A model generated the notes under the pieces. The model was not told the origin of the DNA. It did not search any database and saw only the letters and a list, made by a program, of their open reading frames with translations. Positions 22,353 through 29,665 of a DNA stretch of 64,000 nt are shown one piece after another. Both the position numbers and the translations under genes were made by a program. Positions within the stretch are counted from its first letter, which is position 1. The number at the start of each line of letters is the position of its first letter. The stretch is from Amnibacterium flavum (GTDB lineage: Bacteria; Actinomycetota; Actinomycetes; Actinomycetales; Microbacteriaceae), in NCBI RefSeq assembly GCF_003097495.1, contig NZ_QEOP01000001.1, positions 1,550,001-1,614,000 on the forward strand, read 5' to 3'.

Positions 22353-22616
22353 ATGGCCGTCCTCACAGTCGACGTGGTGTCGGCCGACAGCCAGATCTGG
22401 TCGGGCGAGGCCGAGATGGTCGTCGCCCGCACCAGCGAGGGCGAGATCGGCATCCTGCCGGGGCACGAGCCGTTGCTCGCGATCCTCGCCAGCGGCGAGG
22501 TCCGCGTCACGCAGAGCGGCGGTCGCAAGATCGTCGCCAACGCGGAAGACGGCTTCCTCTCGGTCGAGAACAATCAGGTGACGATCGTCGCCCGACAGGC
22601 GGAACTGGCCAACTGA
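22353..22616 (+). CDS. atpC: F0F1 ATP synthase subunit epsilon
   Basis: Subunit epsilon (87 residues) couples and regulates F1. It has the N-terminal beta-sandwich (GEIGILPGHEPLLAIL) but is short and lacks most of the C-terminal helical hairpin of the E. coli protein, as is common in actinobacteria. ATG at 22353 follows AAGGAG inside the end of atpD. It is the last gene before a strong hairpin. Confidence 0.96.
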   Translation: MAVLTVDVVSADSQIWSGEAEMVVARTSEGEIGILPGHEPLLAILASGEVRVTQSGGRKIVANAEDGFLSVENNQVTIVARQAELAN

Positions 22617-22634
22617 GCCGCCGATGACGCGAAA

Positions 22635-22667
22635 GAGGGCGCAACCGGGACCCCCGGTTGCGCCCTC
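22635..22667 (+). terminator. Hairpin terminator of the atp operon
   Basis: A perfect 15-bp inverted repeat, GAGGGCGCAACCGGG and its complement, with a 3-base loop, lies 18 bp after atpC. The trailing sequence is CTCCGTTT, so the T-run is weak, as usual for actinobacterial terminators. Confidence 0.85.
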
Positions 22668-22696
22668 GCTCCGTTTCACCGTTCGCGCGGCCTGCG

Positions 22697-23506
22697 ATGG
22701 GTGCTCGAATGAGACTTGATGGCTCCTACGAACGCGACGGTTGCGTTCTGCGCTTCGCCGACAGCGGTGGACGCGGTCCCGCGGTCATCCTGAGCCACGG
22801 TGCCGGCGCCGACCACGTCACCTTCGAGAGGCAGTTCGACGCGTTGGTCGCAGCCGGCCATCGCGCGGTCCTCTGGGATCTCCGCGGCCACGGGCTGTCG
22901 CGCCCGTCGACGGGCGCGATCACCTCCGACGCTTACCTCGACGATCTCTTCGGCCTCATCGACTTCCTCCGCCTCGACCGGCCGGCGCTGGCCGGTCATT
23001 CCCTGGGAGGGAATCTGTCGCAGGAGGCCGTTTGCCGGCGACCGAACGCGTTCCGAGCGTTGGCGGTGCTCGACTCCACTTGGAATGCAGGCTCGCTCTC
23101 GCGTTTCGAGTCGGTCGCTCTCGCCGCAGCAGCACCGTCGCTCGCGCTCGTCCCCGCTCGGACTCTTCCTCGGCTGATGGCGGGCGTCTCGGCGGTCACC
23201 GCCTCGGCGCGGGCAGATGCGCTCCGGGCGTTCTCGATGCTGTCCAAGGCGGAGTTCATCGCGATCTGGCGGGCGACCGTCGGGTTCGTCCGACCCGACT
23301 CGGGTTACACGACGCCGATACCGCTGCTGCTGGTCGTCGGTGCCGAGGATGGGACCGGCAATATCGCGTCGGCGATGCGCCGCTGGGCGGAGGAGGAGGG
23401 CGTGCCTCTGTCCGTCGCCCGCGATGCGGGCCACTTCGTGACCCTCGACGCGCCCGAAGTCGTCGACGACCTGCTGCTGGAGTTCTTCGGAAGAGTGCTC
23501 CGCTGA
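22697..23506 (+). CDS. Alpha/beta hydrolase
   Basis: A 269-residue alpha/beta-hydrolase-fold protein. The nucleophile elbow is GHSLGG, the acid is probably in VVGAEDG, and the histidine is in DAGHFV near the C terminus; the oxyanion-hole region is SHGAGADH. The natural substrate (ester, lactone, epoxide or haloalkane) cannot be told. Starts at 22697 or 22709 are both possible, without a clear ribosome binding site. The gene stands alone between the atp terminator and a convergent gene. Confidence 0.85.
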   Translation: MGARMRLDGSYERDGCVLRFADSGGRGPAVILSHGAGADHVTFERQFDALVAAGHRAVLWDLRGHGLSRPSTGAITSDAYLDDLFGLIDFLRLDRPALAGHSLGGNLSQEAVCRRPNAFRALAVLDSTWNAGSLSRFESVALAAAAPSLALVPARTLPRLMAGVSAVTASARADALRAFSMLSKAEFIAIWRATVGFVRPDSGYTTPIPLLLVVGAEDGTGNIASAMRRWAEEEGVPLSVARDAGHFVTLDAPEVVDDLLLEFFGRVLR

Positions 23507-23537
23507 CGTCTGCCGCGTCGTCGGCAGGTCGTGCAAA

Positions 23538-23569
23538 AAGGGGCACCGACCGAGTGGTCGATGCCCCTT
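23538..23569 (-). terminator. Rho-independent terminator between convergent genes
   Basis: A hairpin with arms AAGGGGCA and TGCCCCTT plus an inner CGACC/GGTCG stem (one internal mismatch). On the minus strand it is followed by five T residues, a proper intrinsic terminator for the yceI-like gene. On the plus strand it can also end the hydrolase message. Confidence 0.85.
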
Positions 23570-23587
23570 CGTGTTCTGCTTCCGGAC

Positions 23588-24145
23588 TTACGGCTGAAGC
23601 ACGAACTGGAGCTCGAAGTTGATGGTGACGTCCTCGCCGAGGGTCAGTCCGCCGGCCTCGAGAGCAGCGTTCCAGTTGACGCCGAAGTCGTGGCGGTTGA
23701 TCTTGGTCTTGGCCGAGGCGCCGAACTTGGTCTGACCGTAGCCGTCGGTGGTCGTGCCGCCGAACTCGCCCTTGAGGACGATCGTCTTCGTCACGCCGCG
23801 GAGGGTGAAGTCACCGGTGACGGTGAAGTCGTCGCCGTCGACGGCGAAGTCCGTCGAGCGGAACGTGGCGGTGGGGTGCTCGTCGACCGCGAAGAAGTCG
23901 CTGGTGCGGAGGTGGTTGTCGCGGTCCTTCTGGTTGGTGTTCACAGAAGCGATGTCGATGGTCGCGTCGAGGGTGCTGTCGTTCAGGTCCTCAGCGGCGA
24001 CGAAGGTCGCGTCGAAGGTCTCGAACGTTCCGCGGACCTTGCTGATCGCGAGGTGACGGACCGAGAACGAGAGCTCGGAGTGGGTCGGGTCGAGTTTCCA
24101 GGTGCCCGCGACGTAGGCGGGGTGGATCGAAGAAGAAGTAGTCAT
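23588..24145 (-). CDS. YceI family lipid-binding-fold protein
   Basis: A 185-residue YceI protein with the lipocalin-like beta barrel that binds polyisoprenoid or similar long-chain lipids. Typical text includes WKLDPTHSELSFSVRHL at the start, the GTFETFDATF segment and VTGDFTLRGVTK. No signal peptide is seen, so it is probably cytoplasmic, unlike the periplasmic E. coli protein. Start ATG at 24145 is chosen; an extension of six residues to 24163 is possible but reads through the palindrome upstream. Confidence 0.93.
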   Translation of the reverse strand: MTTSSSIHPAYVAGTWKLDPTHSELSFSVRHLAISKVRGTFETFDATFVAAEDLNDSTLDATIDIASVNTNQKDRDNHLRTSDFFAVDEHPTATFRSTDFAVDGDDFTVTGDFTLRGVTKTIVLKGEFGGTTTDGYGQTKFGASAKTKINRHDFGVNWNAALEAGGLTLGEDVTINFELQFVLQP

Positions 24146-24150
24146 GACTA

Positions 24151-24164
24151 CATGCAATCGCATG
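24151..24164. promoter_or_regulatory. Candidate operator palindrome upstream of the yceI-like gene
   Basis: CATGC-aatc-GCATG is a perfect 5-4-5 inverted repeat starting 6 bp upstream of the start codon. MarR/OhrR-type regulators bind sites of this kind; no regulator gene is adjacent. Confidence 0.35.
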
Positions 24165-24210
24165 CAGCACCGCCTTATTCCGCCTCGGGGCGGTGTTTCG
24201 CGAACTTTGT

Positions 24211-24220
24211 TGACATGTCA
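24211..24220. repeat. Perfect 10-bp palindrome over the exporter stop codon
   Basis: TGACATGTCA is a complete palindrome that includes the stop codon of the LysE-family gene. Its role is unknown; it may be a protein-binding site or chance. Confidence 0.4.
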
Positions 24221-24841
24221 CATACCGACGAGCAATGACCCTGCGATGACGAACAAGACGAGGGCGATGACGGCGTCGAGGATGCGCCAGGTGACGGACC
24301 GCGCGAACAGCGGACGAAGCAGACGGGCTGCGAAGCCGAGGGATGTGAACCAGAAGACGCTCCCGATGACCGCTCCGGCGCCGAACCACCAACGGGCGGC
24401 GTCGGGCTGCTGGTTCGCGATGGTGCCGAGTAGCACGAGTGTGTCGAGGTAGACGTGCGGATTGAGCCAGGTCATCGCGAGCAGGGCGAGAAGCGGTCGG
24501 ACGAGTGCCTTCGATCCATCCGGTTGCAGTGACTCGCTTCCTCGAAGAGCCCGTCGTGCGGCGAGGGCGCCGTAGACGATCAGGAAGGCGGCCCCCGCAT
24601 AGCGAGCGACGACCAGGATCAGGGGTGCGCTGCCAACGAGGGCGCCGACGCCCGCGATCCCGGCGATGATGAGCGCGGCATCCGCAGTCACGCAGATGAG
24701 CACGGCAGCGACGACCGTCCGCGGCGGAGAGGCCAGGCCGATTCGCAGTAGGTACGCGTTCTGCGCACCGATGGCGACGATGAGGCCGAGCCCGGTGCCG
24801 AAGCCCAGCAGACCGGCGAGAAGCAGTTCAGTGGTCGTCAC
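24218..24841 (-). CDS. LysE/ArgO family amino-acid exporter
   Basis: A 207-residue membrane protein with six hydrophobic segments that should export basic amino acids (lysine and/or arginine). The family signature GAQNAYLLRIGL lies near residue 27, and LNPHVYLDTLVLLG in the middle is diagnostic for LysE/ArgO. It is divergent from a LysR-type regulator of the ArgP/LysG kind with 68 bp between starts, the classic arrangement in which the regulator senses the exported amino acid. GTG start; a TAGCTT box lies 7 nt upstream. Confidence 0.93.
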   Translation of the reverse strand: MTTTELLLAGLLGFGTGLGLIVAIGAQNAYLLRIGLASPPRTVVAAVLICVTADAALIIAGIAGVGALVGSAPLILVVARYAGAAFLIVYGALAARRALRGSESLQPDGSKALVRPLLALLAMTWLNPHVYLDTLVLLGTIANQQPDAARWWFGAGAVIGSVFWFTSLGFAARLLRPLFARSVTWRILDAVIALVLFVIAGSLLVGM

Positions 24842-24848
24842 ACCTGCG

Positions 24849-24854
24849 AAGCTA
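24849..24854 (-). promoter_or_regulatory. Leaderless -10 candidate (TAGCTT) for the LysE-family gene
   Basis: On the minus strand TAGCTT ends 7 nt before the GTG at 24841, consistent with transcription starting at the start codon. Confidence 0.45.
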
Positions 24855-24886
24855 CCGGCGCACCTTGTTCAGCACAGCGAATGTTT

Positions 24887-24901
24887 CTTACGCTGGATAA
24901 G
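24887..24901. promoter_or_regulatory. LysR-type regulator box (T-N11-A) in the exporter/regulator gap
   Basis: CTTA-cgctgga-TAAG is a perfect inverted repeat containing the T-N11-A pattern bound by LysR-type regulators. It overlaps the regulator's own -10 box (24898-24903), which would explain autorepression, and lies upstream of the exporter promoter where activation would occur. Confidence 0.6.
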
Positions 24902-24903
24902 CT
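24898..24903 (+). promoter_or_regulatory. Leaderless -10 candidate (TAAGCT) for the LysR regulator
   Basis: TAAGCT lies 6 nt before the ATG at 24910 and shares bases with the T-N11-A palindrome. Confidence 0.45.
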
Positions 24904-24909
24904 GGGCTG

Positions 24910-25803
24910 ATGTTGATGCCGCTCCAGCTCGACCAGCTCGAGACCCTCATCGCGCTGGTCGACGAGGGGTCCTTCGAGTCGGCCGCGCGGAGACTGCACA
25001 TCTCACCGTCGGCCGTCTCGCAGCGGGTGAAGGCGATGGAATCGACTCTCGGTGGGATCGTCGTCGAGCGATCGACTCCGGTACGCGCGACCCCCGTCGG
25101 CGCCATCGCGTTGCGCTACGCCCGGCAGATCCAGGCCATCTCGGCCGACGCCTCACTCGAACTGTCGGTCGATGACGGGGCGCGGGCGACCGTGTCCATC
25201 GCCGTGAACTCCGACTCGCTCGCCACCTGGTTCCTTCCCGCCCTCGCGCTCGCGAATCGCGATCGCGGGATCGCGTTCGACCTGCATCGGGACGACCAGG
25301 ATCACACGACCGATCTCCTGCGCTCCGGCACCGTGGCCGCGGCGGTCACCTCGACTCGCACGCCGGTTCAAGGGTGCATGAGCACGCCCCTCGGCTCGCT
25401 TCGCTACCTGCCCGTGTGCACCCCCGCCTTCGTCGACCGGTGGCTCGAGGGCGAGGCCACCGCGGCGCGGCTCGTCGATGCGCCCGTCGTCTACTTCGAC
25501 CGCAAGGACGACCTGCAGGCGCGGTACCTCCGTGATGCACTGGGCCGGGCGCCCGGCGCGTTCCGGCATCACGTCCCGAGCTCGCGCGAGTTCGCCGAGT
25601 CGGTGCTGCTCGGCCTCGGATGGGCCCTCCTTCCCGAGCAGCAGTGCTCCACAGCCCTCGCCGCGGGTGAGCTCGTCGAGATCGCCGGCGGATCCCCGAT
25701 CGATGTCGAGCTCAATTGGCAGGCCTGGAACCTCAGCTCCTCCACCCTCGACGCCGTGAGCGCAGCGGTCATCGCCACCGCGAAGAGCTCGCTGCGTCGG
25801 TAG
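24910..25803 (+). CDS. LysR family regulator, ArgP/LysG type
   Basis: A 297-residue transcription factor with an N-terminal winged helix-turn-helix (LETLIALVDEGSFESAARRLHISPSAVSQRVKAMES region, residues 9-43) and a C-terminal effector domain. ArgP/LysG-type features include the VNSDSLATWFLPAL segment. It most likely activates the divergent LysE-family exporter when lysine or arginine is high. Two ATG codons, 24910 and 24916, could serve as start; the first is placed 6 nt after a -10 box. Confidence 0.92.
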   Translation: MLMPLQLDQLETLIALVDEGSFESAARRLHISPSAVSQRVKAMESTLGGIVVERSTPVRATPVGAIALRYARQIQAISADASLELSVDDGARATVSIAVNSDSLATWFLPALALANRDRGIAFDLHRDDQDHTTDLLRSGTVAAAVTSTRTPVQGCMSTPLGSLRYLPVCTPAFVDRWLEGEATAARLVDAPVVYFDRKDDLQARYLRDALGRAPGAFRHHVPSSREFAESVLLGLGWALLPEQQCSTALAAGELVEIAGGSPIDVELNWQAWNLSSSTLDAVSAAVIATAKSSLRR

Positions 25804-25834
25804 CGGGCGGGCCGCGGCACCCCTCGTCGTTGTC

Positions 25835-25840
25835 TACGCT
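25835..25840 (+). promoter_or_regulatory. yaaA: Leaderless -10 candidate (TACGCT) for yaaA
   Basis: TACGCT ends 6 nt before the GTG at 25847; no ribosome binding site precedes the gene. Confidence 0.5.
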
Positions 25841-25846
25841 TGTTCG

Positions 25847-26656
25847 GTGCTCCTGCTGCTTCCCCCGTCCGAGACCAAGCGAGACGGCGGGACGGAACCG
25901 GCTCTCGACATCTCCTCACTCGCCCATCCGCGACTCGCGACGCGACGCCGGGCGGTCGTCCGAGCGGTGGCCCGGTTCGCGAAGACGCCCGACGAGATGG
26001 CGGCCTCCTTCAAGCTGGGGCCGAAGCAGGCGTTCGAGATCAAGCGCAACGAGGTGGTGACGCGGTCGCCGACCATGCCGGCCATCGATCGCTACACGGG
26101 TGTCCTGTACGACGGACTCGACTCCGCGACCCTCTCGATCGCCGCTCGGGATCGGGCTCACGAGATCGTCCGCATCCACTCGGCGATGCTCGGGCTCGTC
26201 GCCGCGCTCGACATGATCCCGGCGTACCGGCTCTCCTACGATTCCCGGCTGCCCGAACTGCAGCTCAAGGCCCACTGGTCCGATGCCGTGCGGCGTGAGC
26301 TGGCGCAGCACCCCGGGCTCGTGCTCGACCTGCGCTCCGGCGGGTACGCGGCGCTCGGTCCCATCCCCGACGATCCCCGTGCTGTCGCGTTGAGAGTGCT
26401 CGCACGCGACGAGACCGGAGAGGTGCGGGCGCTCAACCACTTCAATAAGAAGGCCAAGGGCGAGTTCACGCGCGCGCTGCTGGGCGCCGACGAGTTGCCC
26501 GACGATGTTGGTTCGCTACTGGATTGGGCCGACGCGGCCGGTTTCGAGCTGCGGCCCGGAGCCGTGGGAGAGCTCGAACTCGTGACCTCCTCCGTCCACG
26601 TCGGGGGGGGCCTGAGGAGGACGTCGCCCGAGGTGGCCGACGGGGCAGGTGGGTAG
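25847..26656 (+). CDS. yaaA: Peroxide stress protein YaaA (DUF328)
   Basis: A 269-residue YaaA-family protein. The family hallmarks are the N-terminal LLPPSETK and the C-terminal HFNKKAKGEFTR. In E. coli YaaA lowers free iron and limits oxidative DNA damage after H2O2; the family has a helix-hairpin-helix-like DNA-binding fold. The last ~25 residues (glycine-rich) exceed the family norm and may be a non-conserved tail. Starts with GTG directly at the end of a TACGCT box. Confidence 0.9.
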   Translation: MLLLLPPSETKRDGGTEPALDISSLAHPRLATRRRAVVRAVARFAKTPDEMAASFKLGPKQAFEIKRNEVVTRSPTMPAIDRYTGVLYDGLDSATLSIAARDRAHEIVRIHSAMLGLVAALDMIPAYRLSYDSRLPELQLKAHWSDAVRRELAQHPGLVLDLRSGGYAALGPIPDDPRAVALRVLARDETGEVRALNHFNKKAKGEFTRALLGADELPDDVGSLLDWADAAGFELRPGAVGELELVTSSVHVGGGLRRTSPEVADGAGG

Positions 26657-26659
26657 CGT
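26654..26659 (+). promoter_or_regulatory. Leaderless -10 candidate (TAGCGT) for the aldo/keto reductase
   Basis: TAGCGT ends 6 nt before the ATG at 26666, within the short gap after yaaA. Confidence 0.5.
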
Positions 26660-26665
26660 AGGGCC

Positions 26666-27625
26666 ATGGAATATCGGAATCTCGGACGATCCGGCCTGCG
26701 CGTCTCCGCGGTGGGCCTCGGCTGCAACAACCTGAGCAGGCCCGGCACCGCGACCGAGAGCCAGGAGGGCACGACGGCTGTCGTCGACGCGGCGCTCGAC
26801 TCAGGGGTGAATTTCTTCGACACCGCCGAGATGTACGGCGTCGCCTTCGGAGCCAGCGAATCGAGGCTCGGTGCCGCTCTCGCCGGGCGCCGGGACGCCG
26901 CGGTGATCGCGACGAAGTTCGGGCACACCGACATCCCGTCGCAGATCGAGGGATGGGGTGCGAAGGCGTCGCGCCGGTACATCCGTCTGGCGGTGGAGGG
27001 CTCGCTGCGCCGACTGCAGACCGACTGGATCGACCTCTACCAGCTGCACACCCCCAATCCGCTGGTCCCGATCGAGGAGACTCTCGCCGCGCTGGGGGAG
27101 CTGATCGACGAGGGCAAGATCCGCTACATCGGTCACTCGAACTTCGCAGCGTGGCAGCTGGTCGAAGCGGAGTACATCGCCCGCGAACTGGGTTCCGAGC
27201 GCTTCATCTCGGCGCAGAACGAGTACAGCCTGCTGGTGCGGGGGGCCGAGCGTGAGCTGTTCCCCGCGGCTGACCGATTCGGGGTCGGCTTCCTCCCGTT
27301 CTACCCGTTGTACAACGGCGTCTTCACCGGTAAGTACAGCCGCCAGGGCGGGCCGGAGGACAGTCGCATCATGCAGCGGCGCCCGCAGCTGCTCGAGACC
27401 GTGCCGTGGGACGCCGTCGATGCGTTCGCCGCTTTCGCCGCGGACCGCGGCATCACGATGCTCGAGGCGACCGTGGGGTGGCTGCTCAGTCACTCCGGCG
27501 TCTCCAGTGTGATCGCGGGTGCCACCACTCCCGAGCAGATCTCCCAGAACGCCGCGGCCGGCACTGCATGGATCCCGTCGCCCGACGAGGTCGAGCAGAT
27601 CGAGGAGCTGTTCCCGCTCGCCTGA
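26666..27625 (+). CDS. Aldo/keto reductase
   Basis: A 319-residue NADPH-dependent (beta/alpha)8-barrel oxidoreductase. The catalytic tetrad is visible as Asp and Tyr in FFDTAEMYG, Lys in VIATKFGH and His in LYQLHTPNP. It belongs to the large group of shaker-beta/YhdN-like reductases of broad specificity for aldehydes and ketones; the physiological substrate is unknown. It ends just before the palindromic tandem array. Confidence 0.92.
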   Translation: MEYRNLGRSGLRVSAVGLGCNNLSRPGTATESQEGTTAVVDAALDSGVNFFDTAEMYGVAFGASESRLGAALAGRRDAAVIATKFGHTDIPSQIEGWGAKASRRYIRLAVEGSLRRLQTDWIDLYQLHTPNPLVPIEETLAALGELIDEGKIRYIGHSNFAAWQLVEAEYIARELGSERFISAQNEYSLLVRGAERELFPAADRFGVGFLPFYPLYNGVFTGKYSRQGGPEDSRIMQRRPQLLETVPWDAVDAFAAFAADRGITMLEATVGWLLSHSGVSSVIAGATTPEQISQNAAAGTAWIPSPDEVEQIEELFPLA

Positions 27626-27650
27626 CCCTGCTCGGGCGAGCCCCTCCGCC

Positions 27651-28290
27651 GCCGCCCGCAGAGCGCAGCGACGCGCAGGCACCGGGGGCGAGGACGGTTC
27701 CTTCGTTTCGCTGCGCTCAACGGGCGGGGCGCCGCTCGCAGAGCGCAGCGACGCGCAGGTGCCGGGCGAGAGGGAGCTCCCTGCGTTTCGCTGCGCTCAA
27801 CGGGCGGGGGCGCCGCTCGCAGAGCGGAGCGACGCGCAGGCACCAGGCGAGAGGGAGCTCCGTGCGTTTCGCTGCGCTCAACGGGCGGGGTCGCCGCTCG
27901 CAGAGCGCAGCGACGCGCAGGGGCCGGGGGCGAGGACGGTTCCTTCGTTTCGCTGCGCTCAACGGGCGGGGCGCCGCTCGCGGAGCGGAGCGACGCGCAG
28001 GCGCTGGGGGCGAGGGCGGTTCCTGCGTTTCGCTGCGCTCATCGGGCGGGGTGCCGCTCGCAGAGCGGGGCGACGCGCAGGCGCTGGGGGCGAGGGCGGT
28101 TCCTGCGTTTCGCTGCGCTCATCGGGCGGGGTGCCGCTCGCAGAGCGGGGCGACGCGCAGGCGCTGGGCGAGAGGGAGCTCCCTGCGTTTTGCTGCGCTC
28201 AACGGGCGGGGTGCCGCTCGCTGAGCGGGGCGACGCGCAGGTGCCGGGGGAGAGGCGGGCCCTTCGTTTCGCTGCGCTCAACGGGCGGGT
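27651..28290. repeat. Tandem array of eight ~80-bp palindromic units
   Basis: This fills nearly all of the 690-bp gap between the convergent aldo/keto reductase and tag genes. Units begin at 27651, 27731, 27812, 27893, 27973, 28053, 28133 and 28213, a period of 80-81 bp. Each has TCGCTGCGCTC facing GAGCGCAGCGA (or one- or two-base variants), able to form a hairpin across the unit boundary. Linkers come in two main types; one contains the palindrome AGGGAGCTCCCT (units 2 and 7). The stretch 28001-28088 is identical to 28081-28168, a recent 80-bp duplication. The period is not a multiple of three and open frames through it are not coding. Confidence 0.95.
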
Positions 28291-28315
28291 GGTGTCCGCC
28301 CCGTGTTCCTCTCGG

Positions 28316-28945
28316 CTACGCGACGGCGCCGGCGCGGAAGCAGCCGGCCAGATGGTCGTCCACCAGGCCGCTGGACTGCATGAGCGCATACACCGTGGTC
28401 GGACCCACGAACCGGAAGTCGGCCTTCTTTAGAGCCTTGCTCAGCGCGACCGACTCCGGCGTCGTCGCCGGGAGTTCGCCTAGCTCGCGGGGACGCTCCG
28501 ACTCGGGCCGAGCGGCGGGCGCGAAGCTCCAGATCAAGTCGTCGAGCGCTGTCGGCCCGTGCTCCGCTTCGAGCGCGAGAAGCGCGCCGGCGTTGCGGAT
28601 GGTCGCCTCGATCTTGGCGCGGTTGCGGATGATCCCGGTGTCGCCCAGCAGTCGGGCGACGTCGTCGGGACCGTAGCCGGCGATGGTCTCGGCATCGAAG
28701 CAGGAGAACGCGGTGCGGAAGGTCGGCCGTCGCCGCAGGATCGTGATCCACGACAGACCCGCCTGGAAGCCCTCGAGGGAGAGCTTCTCGAAAAGGGGCC
28801 GGTCGCCGTGCAGCGGAACCCCCCACTCCTCGTCGTGGTAACGGAGGTACTCGGGGTCGCGGCCGACCCAGCCGCAGCGCACGACGCCGTCGGCGCCTTC
28901 GATGGTTGTCACATGGGGGAGCGTACGGGAGGCGTAATCGATCAT
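28316..28945 (-). CDS. tag: DNA-3-methyladenine glycosylase I
   Basis: TagI (209 residues) excises 3-methyladenine from alkylated DNA. The N-terminal CGWVGRDPEYLRYHDEEWG block and FEKLSLEGFQAGLSW are diagnostic, as is KADFRFVGPTTVYALMQSSG near the C terminus with the helix-hairpin-helix region. The zinc-binding Cys and His residues appear kept (CGW at the start, DHLAGCF at the end). Start ATG at 28945, 6 nt after a TAGCGT box. Confidence 0.95.
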   Translation of the reverse strand: MIDYASRTLPHVTTIEGADGVVRCGWVGRDPEYLRYHDEEWGVPLHGDRPLFEKLSLEGFQAGLSWITILRRRPTFRTAFSCFDAETIAGYGPDDVARLLGDTGIIRNRAKIEATIRNAGALLALEAEHGPTALDDLIWSFAPAARPESERPRELGELPATTPESVALSKALKKADFRFVGPTTVYALMQSSGLVDDHLAGCFRAGAVA

Positions 28946-28951
28946 GCGGGC

Positions 28952-28957
28952 ACGCTA
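28952..28957 (-). promoter_or_regulatory. tag: Leaderless -10 candidate (TAGCGT) for tag
   Basis: On the minus strand TAGCGT ends 6 nt before the ATG at 28945. Confidence 0.5.
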
Positions 28958-29032
28958 CGGACGGGCGGGCGGTCGTCGGGGCCGGAGAACCCGTTCCGTG
29001 CGCAGCGGCGACGCTGCCGCGCCTGTGGAGGA

Positions 29033-29581
29033 TCAGGTGTTGAGGACGGCCAGACCGATGTTGAGCGTGGTCGCGTAGAGGATCCACACCAGGTACGGCA
29101 GCAGCAAATACGCGGCAGTAGGCCGCACAGCCCAGAACGACACGATCGTCGCGGCGACGCAGATGTCGAGCAGCACGATCACCGCGACCCCGATCCACAG
29201 TGCCGGCGGCCCGATGATCGTAAAGCCACCGAAGAACACCGGAGTCCACACCGAGTTGAGGAAGAGCTGGCCCACGTAGAGCGTGAGGGCGGGGCCGACG
29301 AAGTAGACGTGCCGACGACGCCAGACGAGCCACGCCGAGACGGCCATGGCGAGGTAGAGGACCGACCAGACGGGACCGAAGAGCCAGTTCGGCGGGCTCC
29401 AGGCCACCTTGACGGCGTCGGCGTACCAGCCGTCGACCGTCGAGATGGTCGTAACCGTGCCGAAGGCCGCGACCGCGGCGGAGATCGCGATGAACACCGC
29501 GAGCATGACGTAGGACCGGAAGTCGATACGGCGTTCGACGGCCACCAGGCTCACGCCCGGCGCGCCCGTGCTGTAACTCAC
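29033..29581 (-). CDS. tspO: TspO/MBR family protein
   Basis: A 182-residue five-helix membrane protein of the tryptophan-rich sensory protein family, which binds porphyrins and cholesterol-like ligands. The signature SPPNWLFGPVWSVLYLAMA is complete and further tryptophans follow. The N-terminal ~25 residues are an extra polar segment before the first helix. A GAGGGGG ribosome binding site precedes the GTG start. It reads in the same direction as tag but is separated by 87 bp, so it is probably an independent gene. Confidence 0.93.
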   Translation of the reverse strand: MSYSTGAPGVSLVAVERRIDFRSYVMLAVFIAISAAVAAFGTVTTISTVDGWYADAVKVAWSPPNWLFGPVWSVLYLAMAVSAWLVWRRRHVYFVGPALTLYVGQLFLNSVWTPVFFGGFTIIGPPALWIGVAVIVLLDICVAATIVSFWAVRPTAAYLLLPYLVWILYATTLNIGLAVLNT

Positions 29582-29665
29582 CTCGGCCCCCTCAATGGGA
29601 GGAGAACTCCCGCTTGAATGCTACGACAGGCCCCCGACAGAGGGCGGTTCCGGCTGCGGGGGTGG

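Noticed and set aside
27651-28290. The tandem array as a CRISPR locus
   Set aside because: The whole unit repeats; there are no unique spacers between short identical repeats, and no cas genes are near.
27519-28676. Open frames through the 80-bp array giving repeated RFAALNGRG-like peptides
   Set aside because: The repeat period (80-81 bp) is not a multiple of three, so the same DNA unit is read in changing frames. The openness comes from base composition.
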